Positions 52,540 to 62,029 of a stretch of DNA of 64,000 bases are shown piece by piece. The notes beneath the pieces are model-generated. The model saw nothing but the letters and a program-made list of their open reading frames with translations. It did not search any database and was not told the origin of the DNA. How positions within the stretch are numbered: position 1 is the stretch's first letter; every line of letters starts with the position of its first letter. The DNA is from Kordia algicida. GTDB lineage: Bacteria > Bacteroidota > Bacteroidia > Flavobacteriales > Flavobacteriaceae. The DNA lies in assembly GCF_051013375.1 (NCBI RefSeq), contig NZ_CP142125.1; one strand, written 5' to 3'. Position numbers and translations under genes: made by a program.

Positions 52540-55347
52540 GTGATCGCCTTTAAATCTACTATGGGCACATTTTTAAAAGATTTGAAAATGCTTAGTGGCG
52601 ATATTTTACCCTTGCAAGCGATGGACTTTACACGAACCCTTGTCAAAGGATTGGATTCTGTTTTCTATTACAACTATACTACATTTTTAAATGAGAAAAC
52701 AAGAGAGCGCATTCCATTAGAAGATTTGCCCTATAACGGAATTCAAAAATATAAAGATATCCGTAAACGGATGCGCTTAGAACGTACAGGACTTTCCATT
52801 TCTCCTATTGATAAACTCATTAGTTTGATTGAAAAAGAAAAAAAACCAAAACATTTAGGCGGTCATAATGGTTCACATTTTACAGTGGCAGAAGTTACAG
52901 GACGATCACAGCGTATTGACATGTCTAATGATGATTATGGTGTGATTGTAGGACATCGAAAAAATACGGAAAAAGCCTTTCGAGAATTTAATAGTGGAAC
53001 AATAGATGTTTTACTTATCAATCAAAGTGGAAGCACGGGCGCATCGGCGCATTCAAGTAAAGACTTTTTAGATCAGCGCCCACGTGAGATGTTAATTCAT
53101 CAATTAGAACTAGATATCAATGTTGAAGTACAAAAACGTGGACGTATTGACAGAACAGGACAAGTTCATCTACCAGGATATCAGTACATCGTTAGTGATA
53201 TTCCATTAGAAAAGCGATTAATGTCCATGCTTAAAGGCAAGATGAAATCACTAGATGCCAATACTACAGGCTCACAAAATACGAATGATGATACCCTAGA
53301 GAGTCCTGATTTTTTCAATAAATATGGCGATAAGGTTGCTTGGCAGTGGATTAGTGAGCATCCCGAAAAAATGGATATTTTAGGCTATCCTACCTATCGT
53401 TACATTAGAGTTAAAAAAGAAAAGGTACGCGTAAGAAAAGATAGTAAAGAAGGCGCAATGTTACAACTCACAGGACGTGCAGGACTCTTACAAGTAGAAG
53501 ATCAAGAATCACTTTACAATGATCTATTTGAGCGATATGAGAATCAAATAAAACTTGAAAAGCAAAATGGAACGTATGATTTAGAAACGGAATTTTTACG
53601 ATTGGATGCAGATGTAAAAAAACGATTTCTATATGCCAAAGGTAGTGGCGGAACAACCCCTTTTGGGAAAGATGCTGTGCGTGAACAGACCATTATCAAT
53701 AACTTAAGACGACCTTATACACGAAAGGAAATTGATAAACGTATTTATGAAAAATTACAAGGCAACAAGCCAGTTCAACTGCGTAAAGAATTTGAAAACA
53801 AATTGCTTGAAAAGTACCCGAAAATCATCGCTAGTCGAAAAGAAAAACGATTAGAGACCCTTAAAAAGTTAAAAGATGATCGTGATACGCTTCCAAAATT
53901 AGGAAGCGGAGCTGATGCTCAGGCGAATGAAAAAATTAAAAGTGATCTTGAAAAAATAGAACAACTCATTGCCTCTAAAACATCGGATATGGCAATGTAT
54001 ATTGCGGGGTTAGAAGCCACACAATCAAAAATACTTGATTATGTTTCCATGTGGGATATTGGCGATGTAGTACGTGTGCCATTTGTAGGTTCATTAGAAT
54101 CTTCATGGGGGATTTATCTTGGCATTTCCATAGGCGGTAAAATGTCAAATCCCTATACCCTTAGTAACATTAGCTTGCAATTTTTAGTAACTGACTCAAG
54201 AAAACAAGTAACCTATAATCTTCAACCCGCAGAACAGGCGTATATCAGTCAGATTTTTACAGAGAGCAAAAATATTACGGATGCAGATCGGGAAATGGTT
54301 GAGTTAGAATGGAACGCGCTGATTAAAAAAGCATCTAAAAAACGAGAGCGCAGGCAGATTTTAACTGAAAACATCGTAAAGGTTTCCTATAAAATTGGTT
54401 CAAAAAACAAACTCATTAAGTACAACACCAAAGATAACCGTATCAAAAGTGGAATTTTAATGAATCGTGAATTTGGTCAAGAAGGAGAAAAAAACGGTGC
54501 TTTATATCCAATATCACACGGCTACATAACCATTAGTAGTTTAGAAAACGAAGCATTTTTTGAAGATCATAAAGTGCTTGTACGTTTTAAACGAATCAGT
54601 GACACCTTATTTAAGGTCTACATTTCAAAAAAGGGATTGTGGAAAGCATCGGTTGATGAGAAATTACGCGTATTACTTTTTAGAGAAGCACATGAACATA
54701 GTGACTCATTACCTGAATTTATTCAAAATGCGGGCGAGATGACCGCGAGACTTCACAAAGATAATTTAGAAGCATTTCTAAAACGACTAGACTTCTATAA
54801 ACTTCAATTTTTAGGGGAAGCCAAAGAGTTAGAAGATTGGGAAGTCGAGAACAAAGAAGATTGGAAGTCCAGGAGTCAACAGGACAAAGGAGAATATAAA
54901 TATGCGTTAGGTCGTGCCTATGGTCAGGGAACAAATCCTACGGTTGGATTTACAAATTATATCGAGCCAACAACCGCATTTCCTTTTGGAATTGTTGTGT
55001 ACAACCGTGCATTGCTCGACAAAGAACGCTACAACTATTCACTAAAACCAATTTTTGAAAGCCTTCGCGAGCCGTATATGATATGGAAAAATAGCTTTGC
55101 CCAAAACGCTCCCAAAAAGCTTTTTAACGATGTGGTTAGAAAAGCAAGAACATTAAAATTACATGAAGCCATCAACTTACTAGGGAATTTCATTATTGAA
55201 AATTTACATGAAGAAGGAAATGCGGAATTTGTCTTAGGCGATTACACCATTGCAAAGCTAGGGCGTATTTTCTATGAAGATACAATTGCAGAAATTTCAG
55301 AGATCGAAGAATTAATTAGTCAATTACAAATAGCATTAGAACAATGA
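52540..55347 (+). CDS. Strawberry-notch-type helicase, C-terminal part after frameshift
   Basis: This 935-residue frame has no start of its own that suits the family: coding similarity continues back to 52508, inside the linker of the first part. It holds the Helicase_C_4 domain with the motif VI QKRGRIDRTGQ (198-208 of this frame), a long charged helical region (about 300-480) and a C-terminal domain. Joined to the first part it would make about 1,420 residues, a normal SNO-helicase size. The last codons overlap the AAA+ ATPase start. Confidence 0.85.
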   Translation: MIAFKSTMGTFLKDLKMLSGDILPLQAMDFTRTLVKGLDSVFYYNYTTFLNEKTRERIPLEDLPYNGIQKYKDIRKRMRLERTGLSISPIDKLISLIEKEKKPKHLGGHNGSHFTVAEVTGRSQRIDMSNDDYGVIVGHRKNTEKAFREFNSGTIDVLLINQSGSTGASAHSSKDFLDQRPREMLIHQLELDINVEVQKRGRIDRTGQVHLPGYQYIVSDIPLEKRLMSMLKGKMKSLDANTTGSQNTNDDTLESPDFFNKYGDKVAWQWISEHPEKMDILGYPTYRYIRVKKEKVRVRKDSKEGAMLQLTGRAGLLQVEDQESLYNDLFERYENQIKLEKQNGTYDLETEFLRLDADVKKRFLYAKGSGGTTPFGKDAVREQTIINNLRRPYTRKEIDKRIYEKLQGNKPVQLRKEFENKLLEKYPKIIASRKEKRLETLKKLKDDRDTLPKLGSGADAQANEKIKSDLEKIEQLIASKTSDMAMYIAGLEATQSKILDYVSMWDIGDVVRVPFVGSLESSWGIYLGISIGGKMSNPYTLSNISLQFLVTDSRKQVTYNLQPAEQAYISQIFTESKNITDADREMVELEWNALIKKASKKRERRQILTENIVKVSYKIGSKNKLIKYNTKDNRIKSGILMNREFGQEGEKNGALYPISHGYITISSLENEAFFEDHKVLVRFKRISDTLFKVYISKKGLWKASVDEKLRVLLFREAHEHSDSLPEFIQNAGEMTARLHKDNLEAFLKRLDFYKLQFLGEAKELEDWEVENKEDWKSRSQQDKGEYKYALGRAYGQGTNPTVGFTNYIEPTTAFPFGIVVYNRALLDKERYNYSLKPIFESLREPYMIWKNSFAQNAPKKLFNDVVRKARTLKLHEAINLLGNFIIENLHEEGNAEFVLGDYTIAKLGRIFYEDTIAEISEIEELISQLQIALEQ

Positions 55348-56291
55348 GAATTATAAAATATGACATTCCAGAGATAGATCAAATTCCACAATTTGCTAAA
55401 ATTTTGGATGATTTAAGCGTGGGAAACAATCCCTACTTAGTTGGAAGTGCTGGAACAGGAAAGACTACCATAGGCGAAAAAGTCGCGTATGCCATAAACG
55501 GACGAAAAGAAAATGATGGTGGGGAGTTGCCCTTTACTATTGTCAACTGCAATCAATGGACTTCGCCTATAGATATCAAAGGCGGTCAAACCATTACAGG
55601 TTATAAAGAGGGCGCACTGATTGAAGCTTGGCGGGATGGCAAAATTTTAATTTTGGATGAAATGCCAAAATTGGATGCCAATACTGCTGGATTATTAAAC
55701 GATGCCCTTGCAAAAAGTGCCAAAGAAAATGCTATTATTTTCAATGGTAATAACCAGCCCATTGTAAAGCATACCAATTTTGGTTGCATTGCCACAGGAA
55801 ACGTCATCGGAAAAGGTGCAAGTGGAAATTATGTAGGGAACAATAAACAGGATGCTTCGCTGTTAGATCGTTTTAGTGGTTGTATCTATCGTATTGGTTT
55901 TAACGAGACCTTAGAACGTGAATTAGTATATCCTGATCTAGTGGATATCTGTTTAAAAATACGAGGGGAAATATTAAGATATGAAGGAAAAAGTGCCGAT
56001 GATGATGATACCGAAGATATTATGACACTTCGTACCATGCTGAATTTTCAGCGCGCCTATGTCCTGGAGATGAAACGCGAATTGGGATTGCCTGATTTAC
56101 ATGGGAAACCCTATAAAAAGCAACCAAACGGCAAGACACTCAAAGATGCTATTGAGAGTTACTTTATGGCTATGGGTGTAGCAAAAGCCCATAAAATTAA
56201 AGAGGAAATCAATTTAGAATCTTTTTTGAACTCTTACAAAGGAAGTATAAAAAAGCAAGTCTTCAAAGAGGAGTACAAACGTAGAATGTAG
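55344..56291 (+). CDS. MoxR/CobS-type AAA+ ATPase
   Basis: The 315-residue protein has Walker A GSAGTGKT (34-41), the MoxR-type insert phrase WTSPIDIKGGQTITG, Walker B ILILDE (101-106) and an Arg-finger-bearing LLDRFSGCIYRIGF. AAA_5 ATPases of this kind remodel partner proteins and are usually encoded next to a VWA protein, a role the following gene may fill. The same pair occurs in large phages, where its task is unclear. Starts four bases inside the helicase stop. Confidence 0.88.
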   Translation: MRIIKYDIPEIDQIPQFAKILDDLSVGNNPYLVGSAGTGKTTIGEKVAYAINGRKENDGGELPFTIVNCNQWTSPIDIKGGQTITGYKEGALIEAWRDGKILILDEMPKLDANTAGLLNDALAKSAKENAIIFNGNNQPIVKHTNFGCIATGNVIGKGASGNYVGNNKQDASLLDRFSGCIYRIGFNETLERELVYPDLVDICLKIRGEILRYEGKSADDDDTEDIMTLRTMLNFQRAYVLEMKRELGLPDLHGKPYKKQPNGKTLKDAIESYFMAMGVAKAHKIKEEINLESFLNSYKGSIKKQVFKEEYKRRM

Positions 56292-56348
56292 CACATAGAA
56301 AACAATCAATAATTTCAATCTCTAGGATCAAATTTTACAAATATATCA

Positions 56349-57362
56349 ATGGAACTTCCAAAAAAGCATATCCTATCTCACAATGAATTAACGTATAAGT
56401 ACATACAATTTGACAATGTATTTGCATTTAATGAATTTATAGATCATAAGGCGAAGAAATTAAGTAACCATAATGAATCGATTTGGAACGCTGTAAAAAA
56501 TAGGGCTTCAGAGAGAATAGAAATGAAAAAAGATTGGTATGGATCGCCAATTCCAAATACTATAAAAGAATTGGAGTCACATAATTCATTTTTAGGGATG
56601 GAACTACTAAAAGAAATACAGCCACAAATCAAAGATAAATTATCGGAGTATTTACAGTATTTAGCGCAGTTGGAACTTCCTAAGCCTAAAATAGCATACA
56701 ATGATCGTGGTTTGGGTGTTTTCTCTTTTGATCGGGCATCTATGGGAATGTTTAAAATTCATACTATAAACACAGCAACACCCATGCAAGAAAACATCAG
56801 CAAACTCAATATTGAACTAGGCAAAAAACAACTACATACCTCTGTTAAAAGTGTGTACGCTTACTTTAAAGACAAACAAAATTCCTATCCCTCATTGCAA
56901 CTCTACATCATGGCGGGCGCAAATGCAAAAGTAAAAGGGAACAATATCTTATTTGTGGGATTGGCGTGCGCAGAGCTTGTGGCTTTTATGGAGCAAAGAG
57001 GAATATCGGTCGAAGTCAATGTAGTGATTGGAAGCCACTTTAGAGGACAAACTGTTTTGGCTAAGATTAGAGTAAAACGTTTTCAAGATAAATTAGATAC
57101 CAATCAATTATTGTTAATGTCAAGCGATCCAAGATATTTTAGGTACAGAGGATTTAAAACACTGATTGTCTTGGCAGATTATTTTGGATATAAAATACCA
57201 CAAAACTTAGGTAGTTTACCTAAGAATTTAGGGAATAATTTTGTGGAAGCAGTCAATAAAAATGGTTTTGTATTCGAGCAGAGTTATGCAATGGATAAAG
57301 CTGTTAGAGAAGTTTCTACCATAATTACAAATTATAAACACAGATTAGATGGAAAAAAATAA
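56349..57362 (+). CDS. Putative VWA-like / DUF7192-like partner of the MoxR ATPase
   Basis: The 337 residues have a tryptophan-containing N-terminal region (IWNAVKNRASERIEMKKDWYG), a beta strand IAYNDRGLGVFSFDRASMGM at about 118-137, then a Rossmann-like stretch (LQLYIMAGANAKVKGNNILF, ELVAFMEQRGISVEVNVVIG). The last part resembles VWA/CobT-type folds, which work with MoxR ATPases, but no intact MIDAS DxSxS is visible. Its place directly after the ATPase supports the partnership. Medium-low certainty. Confidence 0.5.
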   Translation: MELPKKHILSHNELTYKYIQFDNVFAFNEFIDHKAKKLSNHNESIWNAVKNRASERIEMKKDWYGSPIPNTIKELESHNSFLGMELLKEIQPQIKDKLSEYLQYLAQLELPKPKIAYNDRGLGVFSFDRASMGMFKIHTINTATPMQENISKLNIELGKKQLHTSVKSVYAYFKDKQNSYPSLQLYIMAGANAKVKGNNILFVGLACAELVAFMEQRGISVEVNVVIGSHFRGQTVLAKIRVKRFQDKLDTNQLLLMSSDPRYFRYRGFKTLIVLADYFGYKIPQNLGSLPKNLGNNFVEAVNKNGFVFEQSYAMDKAVREVSTIITNYKHRLDGKK

Positions 57363-57681
57363 TAAAAATATAGATCAAGCGGTCATACACAAGATGATGA
57401 ACCGCGCTATTGAGATCAATCATTCTTGCAAAGAGAAATGTAGGGATTTTAAAATTATGACTTCTACCATGCGAAAAGATTCGCTGATTTTACAGTGGAG
57501 AACCATTGATATATCCAATGAAGATAATCCAATTCAATACTATCGCTTTGAGTGCTTTAAAATGGATGGCACACCTGAACTCTGTTCCATTCATTACACA
57601 GATCAAAAACAAGCAAATGACTTTATCACAAGTTTACAAACGCTTTACCACCAAAAATTTGCAATTGACCATACACTATAA
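57349..57681 (+). CDS. Unknown protein, 110 aa
   Basis: Starts inside the last codons of the previous gene. Soluble, with two Cys near residue 24-27 (HSCKEKC) and a strand-rich middle (LILQWRTIDI, IQYYRFECFK). No family recognised. Member of the same long operon. Confidence 0.6.
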   Translation: MEKNNKNIDQAVIHKMMNRAIEINHSCKEKCRDFKIMTSTMRKDSLILQWRTIDISNEDNPIQYYRFECFKMDGTPELCSIHYTDQKQANDFITSLQTLYHQKFAIDHTL

Positions 57682-57684
57682 ATT

Positions 57685-58011
57685 ATGTACAAAACAAAAA
57701 ATATAACCCTTGATGAATTAAAGGCGGTTAAAATTAAAAATCAACGTGAGATCCTTCGTCTTTTGGGAAGTAAACTCAGTTTGATTACTGCTTGGGAAGA
57801 AGTAAAACGCCTATCCAATAATTTCAAAAATAAAGTCGCTGAAGCCTTGAAAGCTGATGCGCTTTTATATGAACTGATAAAACCAAAAAAGGGTACAAAA
57901 GTTAAAGAAACCAAAGCGCAAGCTAGAATTAGAATCAGAGAACGAGAACGAATGCGTAAAATCAAAATTTTAGCATTGGAATTAGAAATGGCAAAAATTA
58001 ATCAAAAATAA
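57685..58011 (+). CDS. Basic helical protein, 108 aa
   Basis: Three bases after the upstream stop. The protein is all-helical, rich in Lys/Arg, with a dense Arg tract near the C-terminus (QARIRIRERERMRKIKIL) that could bind DNA. Function unknown; part of the operon leading to the packaging-type ATPase. Confidence 0.6.
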   Translation: MYKTKNITLDELKAVKIKNQREILRLLGSKLSLITAWEEVKRLSNNFKNKVAEALKADALLYELIKPKKGTKVKETKAQARIRIRERERMRKIKILALELEMAKINQK

Positions 58012-58015
58012 AATT

Positions 58016-58627
58016 ATGACAATTCAAGATTTACAAGCAATAGACTTGGAAAAAGTAGCATATCCAACAATCAAAGCAACGGCATTAGAATTACTAGAGG
58101 ACTATGCTGATGAAGCAGAAGAAAACAGAGCTGACTTTTTAAAAGATGCACAAGAAGCTATTGATGCAGTCTATAAAATGATTCAGGCTAATTCCCCTGA
58201 AGCTTTACCAACAAATAAGGATGAGAAAAAAGTGTCTAAAAATACTAATGAGCCTTCAAAAGAATCGCCAAAAAAGAAAAAGCTAACTAAAGAGGAAATG
58301 GATGCTTATGGAGAAAGGATTAAAAAATGTAGACTAGAAATAAAAGAATACAATGCAAAAAGACGTGAAGAACAGCCAAAAAAACCTGCAAAAAAGAGAC
58401 ATGAAAAAATAGAAGGTTATTTGATATCAATCGGAAATTTAGTGCCTGATAATCTAAAAGACAATCTTGATATTTTGGAAGCTTCACAGAAAATCCTTTC
58501 CAAAACAGGGCGAGAAATTATGAAAGTCTATCGAATGGATCAGCTCAAAATCAAAGAGGTTCAACAGGAAATTGAAGAAAAATACAAAAAGAAAGAAGAA
58601 AAAATAAAAAAAGACAACGATGAATAA
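58016..58627 (+). CDS. Charged helical protein, 203 aa
   Basis: An acidic N-terminal helix region (about 1-60), a Lys/Pro/Ser linker and a Lys/Glu-rich helical end. The stop overlaps the next start by eight bases. No motif; a DNA- or protein-binding scaffold is possible. Confidence 0.6.
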   Translation: MTIQDLQAIDLEKVAYPTIKATALELLEDYADEAEENRADFLKDAQEAIDAVYKMIQANSPEALPTNKDEKKVSKNTNEPSKESPKKKKLTKEEMDAYGERIKKCRLEIKEYNAKRREEQPKKPAKKRHEKIEGYLISIGNLVPDNLKDNLDILEASQKILSKTGREIMKVYRMDQLKIKEVQQEIEEKYKKKEEKIKKDNDE

Positions 58628-58865
58628 GAAAGTATTGATAATCACAGGCGCGGGATTACTCATTGGTTTTGCCGAAGCCCTGATTTATTACAATTTAGGC
58701 AAGAATGATAATAATGAAGAATTTAAGTTACAGTTTCCAAAGGGAATGGAACTCTTGAAAACTTCAGGAATTATTATCGCTACATCACTCGCTACAGCGG
58801 CACTCTCAAATATTATTGAAAATGCCGTTGGGAAAAACCTAGAATTAACACCAACAATCGCTTAA
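58620..58865 (+). CDS. Small membrane protein, 81 aa
   Basis: Two hydrophobic segments (VLIITGAGLLIGFAEALIYY and LKTSGIIIATSLATAALSNI) separated by a charged loop. A hairpin membrane protein inside a replication/packaging operon is notable and fits a virus with an internal membrane. Unknown family. Confidence 0.65.
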   Translation: MNKKVLIITGAGLLIGFAEALIYYNLGKNDNNEEFKLQFPKGMELLKTSGIIIATSLATAALSNIIENAVGKNLELTPTIA

Positions 58866-58869
58866 CATT

Positions 58870-59343
58870 ATGGAAAAGATAGAACACAGAGAATTTTTAA
58901 AGAAAAACAAGATTGACAAAAAATTATTGCTTTCAGCGATTCAAGAGGAAATAAAGATTTTTGACAAAATGTATGATTTGTTAGAAAAAATAACCCCATG
59001 TGGAAAAGGTGGTTTACTAAAACAGCTTGAAAAACTAGATGCTGAAATTATCAAAGACATCTACGATGTATATGGCGATGAAATTTCTAATAATGAGCTA
59101 ACCGAAGAATTCAAAGAAAAACATGAAGCTTCTAAAAAAATAAAGCCAAAAACAAAAGCCAATTCAGATGAGTTTATTATAGATCAATTGGTAGCACTGG
59201 GACAGACAGAAAATATTGGACGTTCTACCTTTATAGATTTAGGACTTAGGAAGAATCTTAAATGGAACACGACAATAGGAAAATATCTCATCAAAAGAAT
59301 ACGTGTTTTTAAATACCGATACAATATTTTGATTCTAAAGTAG
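58870..59343 (+). CDS. Unknown helical protein, 157 aa
   Basis: A predicted helical N-terminal half (about 20-85) and a C-terminal region with an HTH-like pattern (FIIDQLVALGQTENIGRSTF, then a basic end). Its stop is followed by a strong terminator, so it ends the operon that began at 45.9 kb. Possibly DNA-binding. Confidence 0.55.
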   Translation: MEKIEHREFLKKNKIDKKLLLSAIQEEIKIFDKMYDLLEKITPCGKGGLLKQLEKLDAEIIKDIYDVYGDEISNNELTEEFKEKHEASKKIKPKTKANSDEFIIDQLVALGQTENIGRSTFIDLGLRKNLKWNTTIGKYLIKRIRVFKYRYNILILK

Positions 59344-59428
59344 GGTGTTTATCTGAAAATAAGAACAAAATTTCATAAAAAAGCACCAAATTTTAGGCAA
59401 AATATTGCCAAACTTTAACTAAAAAAGA

Positions 59429-59457
59429 ACAAAAAGTACCCAAAAGGTACTTTTTGT
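59429..59457 (+). terminator. Intrinsic terminator inside the right-hand gene block
   Basis: A perfect 12-bp stem (ACAAAAAGTACC with its complement, 59446-59457) and a five-base loop CAAAA. It separates the methylase/helicase operon from the DnaA-like, acidic and ATPase genes. Confidence 0.85.
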
Positions 59458-59492
59458 AGTTTGCACAAAACAAAAGCAATTCTTTTTTAAGT

Positions 59493-59948
59493 ATGAAATC
59501 AAAGGAGTTCAATTATCGAGATTTACAAGATCACATTGAAGTGATGATCGGTAAGTTTGGTTTGCAAAATTCAGTCAAGTTTTTGGGAAGATTAATTGAT
59601 AATACACAGGTAGGATCAGATAAAGATGCACGTGCAAAAAAGATCGTTGAACTTACCATTGCAAAAAGCATTGAAGTTTTTGATCTTGAAAAGGACAAAT
59701 TTTACCAAAGTGATTTAACTGAATATAAAGACGCACGAATGTCGTGTTATTATATTATTCACAAGTATACTCAAATCAGCTATGGTAGAATATCCGAAAT
59801 CTTCCAGCAAAAGAAGCGTTCAGTATGGTACTTTCAAAGTAAATGTGAAGAAATGATTTCCATACCTAAATTCTATCCAAAATTTATGAGTCTCCATACA
59901 ATCGTAGAAAATTATATCATAAATCATATTTCAAATTTAAATTCTTAA
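59493..59948 (+). CDS. DnaA domain IV-like DNA-binding protein
   Basis: The C-terminal half of 151 residues (YKDARMSCYYIIHKYTQISY, GRISEIFQQKKRSVWYFQSK) has the helix pattern of DnaA domain IV, in which the basic HTH recognises the DnaA box; the ATPase domain is absent. Stand-alone copies occur in Bacteroidota phages and plasmids. It heads the last operon before the packaging-type ATPase and could regulate replication or late genes. Confidence 0.55.
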   Translation: MKSKEFNYRDLQDHIEVMIGKFGLQNSVKFLGRLIDNTQVGSDKDARAKKIVELTIAKSIEVFDLEKDKFYQSDLTEYKDARMSCYYIIHKYTQISYGRISEIFQQKKRSVWYFQSKCEEMISIPKFYPKFMSLHTIVENYIINHISNLNS

Positions 59949-59953
59949 AAGCA

Positions 59954-60889
59954 ATGACAGAAGAAAATCATATCTCAACAGAGGTAAAACAAGCCTTAAC
60001 CACAAGCAAAGATCAAATTCCACTAGAGGTAATTCAAAATGAAAATGGCAGTCCACTCAATACACCTGTTGTCGAAAAAGATATCGGTGGAGCGTCTTTA
60101 AATAATGAAGAACAAGCAGATGAAAATTGGAATGTTTGGAAACCTAAAAATCAAGGAGCAGTATCAGAATTGGAAAGTGATATTGATTACAGAAAAGAGG
60201 TTACCCATCAAATTGAAAATGAAAAAGAACAAGAGCCATTGGATGCGCCTGAACAGGAAATAAATGAAGATGAGCTGTACTCGCAGAGTGACCCGCAAGT
60301 AAATGAAGAAGATTTTCAAATGCCATTGTCACAAGCAAATCAAACCGCAGATGCCTTGTTGGGAATTACCAACAACATGCTAACTGCTGGCGGTAGTTTT
60401 TTTGTAAAAGTAAAGAAGCATCAAGAGTTTTATGAATTTAATGAAATTATGGATGTGATTGACACTCAAAATGAAAAGAATGTCGATAGGATTTTACTTG
60501 ATAAAGATGATAAAGCATTACTTCGTCCACTGCTTTCACAGGTCATTCGTAAAAAAGCCAAACAGCTTACCCCTGAACAGCAATTAATGGGCGCGGTAGC
60601 TTCCATAGTAATTAAAAAAGGACAAACGGTTATGGAGATTCGCGCAGAAAATAAAAATCTAGAAAATCGTTTGATTGAAATTATCAAAGAACAAAAAAAG
60701 CAAGCCGATAAGGACACAATATCAACGGACTATAAAGATGATTTTAAACAAAGCCAAACACCTGTTAACGATCAAGAATTTTCAAGTGATACTTTAGATG
60801 ATGATGATGATAAAAATTTGGTTGTTGCCCAAAATGAAGCGATTGAAAATAGTATTGTAGAATATGCAGATGATTCTGAAACTAAATAG
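59954..60889 (+). CDS. Acidic protein upstream of the ATPase, 311 aa
   Basis: The first 130 residues are acidic and disordered-looking (rich in E, Q, D, N). A helical middle follows (TADALLGITNNMLTAGGSFF onward, about 131-245), with a coiled coil and an acidic tail with DDDDK. It precedes the P-loop ATPase by 13 bases. It may be an adaptor or scaffold of packaging; no family known. Confidence 0.6.
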   Translation: MTEENHISTEVKQALTTSKDQIPLEVIQNENGSPLNTPVVEKDIGGASLNNEEQADENWNVWKPKNQGAVSELESDIDYRKEVTHQIENEKEQEPLDAPEQEINEDELYSQSDPQVNEEDFQMPLSQANQTADALLGITNNMLTAGGSFFVKVKKHQEFYEFNEIMDVIDTQNEKNVDRILLDKDDKALLRPLLSQVIRKKAKQLTPEQQLMGAVASIVIKKGQTVMEIRAENKNLENRLIEIIKEQKKQADKDTISTDYKDDFKQSQTPVNDQEFSSDTLDDDDDKNLVVAQNEAIENSIVEYADDSETK

Positions 60890-60902
60890 TTGATAAGTAG
60901 CT

Positions 60903-61784
60903 ATGAGATCAAAAAATAAAAACGTTGAACGCCAACCCATGATTATGCTTGTATGTGGCGAAACAGGAGTTGGAAAAACATATCGAAACAAACAAGAAAT
61001 TAAACATTATATGATGGATAATCTTTTGAAGGGAAAAAAAGGACGTAAAGTACTTGCCTTTGATACCAATGATGACGATTATCCCTCTTTTCGAACGGTA
61101 AGTCCTAATCATTTGGGAAAGCTTACCAAAGTCTCCGCGCGTCGTATTCGCCCTTTTAATACTGACAGCTCGCCAATGGATAATACTGACAAAAAAGAAG
61201 TTATTACCAAAATTATGAAGTACTTTAAAAATGGATTGGTCGTGCTAGATGATATCGATCATTACATGTCTGGAGCAAAAGGGCAATCCATGATCGGTGC
61301 TTTATGTACGGTTCGTCACAAAGGAATTGATATTTTATTAACGCATCAATCTGTTGCTAAAATTACGACCTCTGAGTGGCAAAATTGTACTTGGCTTCGA
61401 TTGCATCATCAAGTAGATGATGTGACCAGGTATCGTGATCGAATTCCTAAATATGAAATTGTACGTATTGCACAGCTTATCGTAGACGAACAATATGAAT
61501 TATGCTCATACGCATTCGCAAAAGGAGTCATTACCGAGCATCAGTACAAAGTACAGAAAAGTTTTTTTGTGTATGTAAATATGCGCGAGCAACGCATTAA
61601 AGGTTGCAGTAGAACCGCATTTATTCGCGCCTGTAAAAAGTTTATTGACCAAGAAGAAGGCAAAAAGGTTCGTATGTTATTAAATGAAGAAGATTTTGAA
61701 GGCAATAAGATTTATAAGACTAAAAACGAAGCTATTATCAAAATGATTACTGATAAGCTTCGTTTTCATCAAATTCAATGCTGA
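60903..61784 (+). CDS. Packaging-type P-loop ATPase (A32/FtsK-HerA or Zot-like)
   Basis: The 293-residue protein has Walker A GETGVGKT (19-26), Walker B GLVVLDDID (111-119) and a sensor-type LLTHQS (about 148-153), all within a single RecA-like domain as in genome-packaging ATPases of tailless, membrane-containing viruses and Zot-type proteins. There is no large-terminase nuclease domain and no N-terminal membrane helix, which disfavours FtsK/TraG and classic Zot. In context it would drive DNA into a capsid. Last gene of the rightward operon. Confidence 0.7.
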   Translation: MRSKNKNVERQPMIMLVCGETGVGKTYRNKQEIKHYMMDNLLKGKKGRKVLAFDTNDDDYPSFRTVSPNHLGKLTKVSARRIRPFNTDSSPMDNTDKKEVITKIMKYFKNGLVVLDDIDHYMSGAKGQSMIGALCTVRHKGIDILLTHQSVAKITTSEWQNCTWLRLHHQVDDVTRYRDRIPKYEIVRIAQLIVDEQYELCSYAFAKGVITEHQYKVQKSFFVYVNMREQRIKGCSRTAFIRACKKFIDQEEGKKVRMLLNEEDFEGNKIYKTKNEAIIKMITDKLRFHQIQC

Positions 61785-61900
61785 GTATTATTCTCTTTTT
61801 TAGTTTTTTTATCTATTTCTTTGGGTGCTTTATCGGGATAATATTTTTGGCTATCTCTAGCTTTCCTTCTTTCGTCTTCCCATTTTTGAGCTTCATTCAT
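61775..61900 (-). CDS. Small convergent charged protein, 41 aa
   Basis: The minus-strand frame MNEAQKWEDERRKARDSQKY... ends KENNTQH and overlaps the ATPase stop by ten bases. Highly charged and helical. Its convergent arrangement may also place a terminator or antisense transcript over the ATPase end. Real-gene status is moderate. Confidence 0.45.
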   Translation of the reverse strand: MNEAQKWEDERRKARDSQKYYPDKAPKEIDKKTKKENNTQH

Positions 61901-62029
61901 AATAATAAAAATTAAAGATTAATATTACATAAATATAAGGATAATAAAATAAGAATTTGATAAAATTCGTAACATTTAAAAGAAAAAACTTACATATATT
62001 ACTAAATAGGAATTATAAATTGTTATTAT

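Noticed and set aside
3027..61784. Ordinary tailed prophage
   Set aside because: Portal, large terminase, prohead scaffold, tape measure and tail genes are all absent from the compact structural run.
60903..61784. Zonula occludens toxin of a filamentous phage
   Set aside because: No membrane helix is seen and the neighbouring genes are not those of an inovirus, though the ATPase core is similar.
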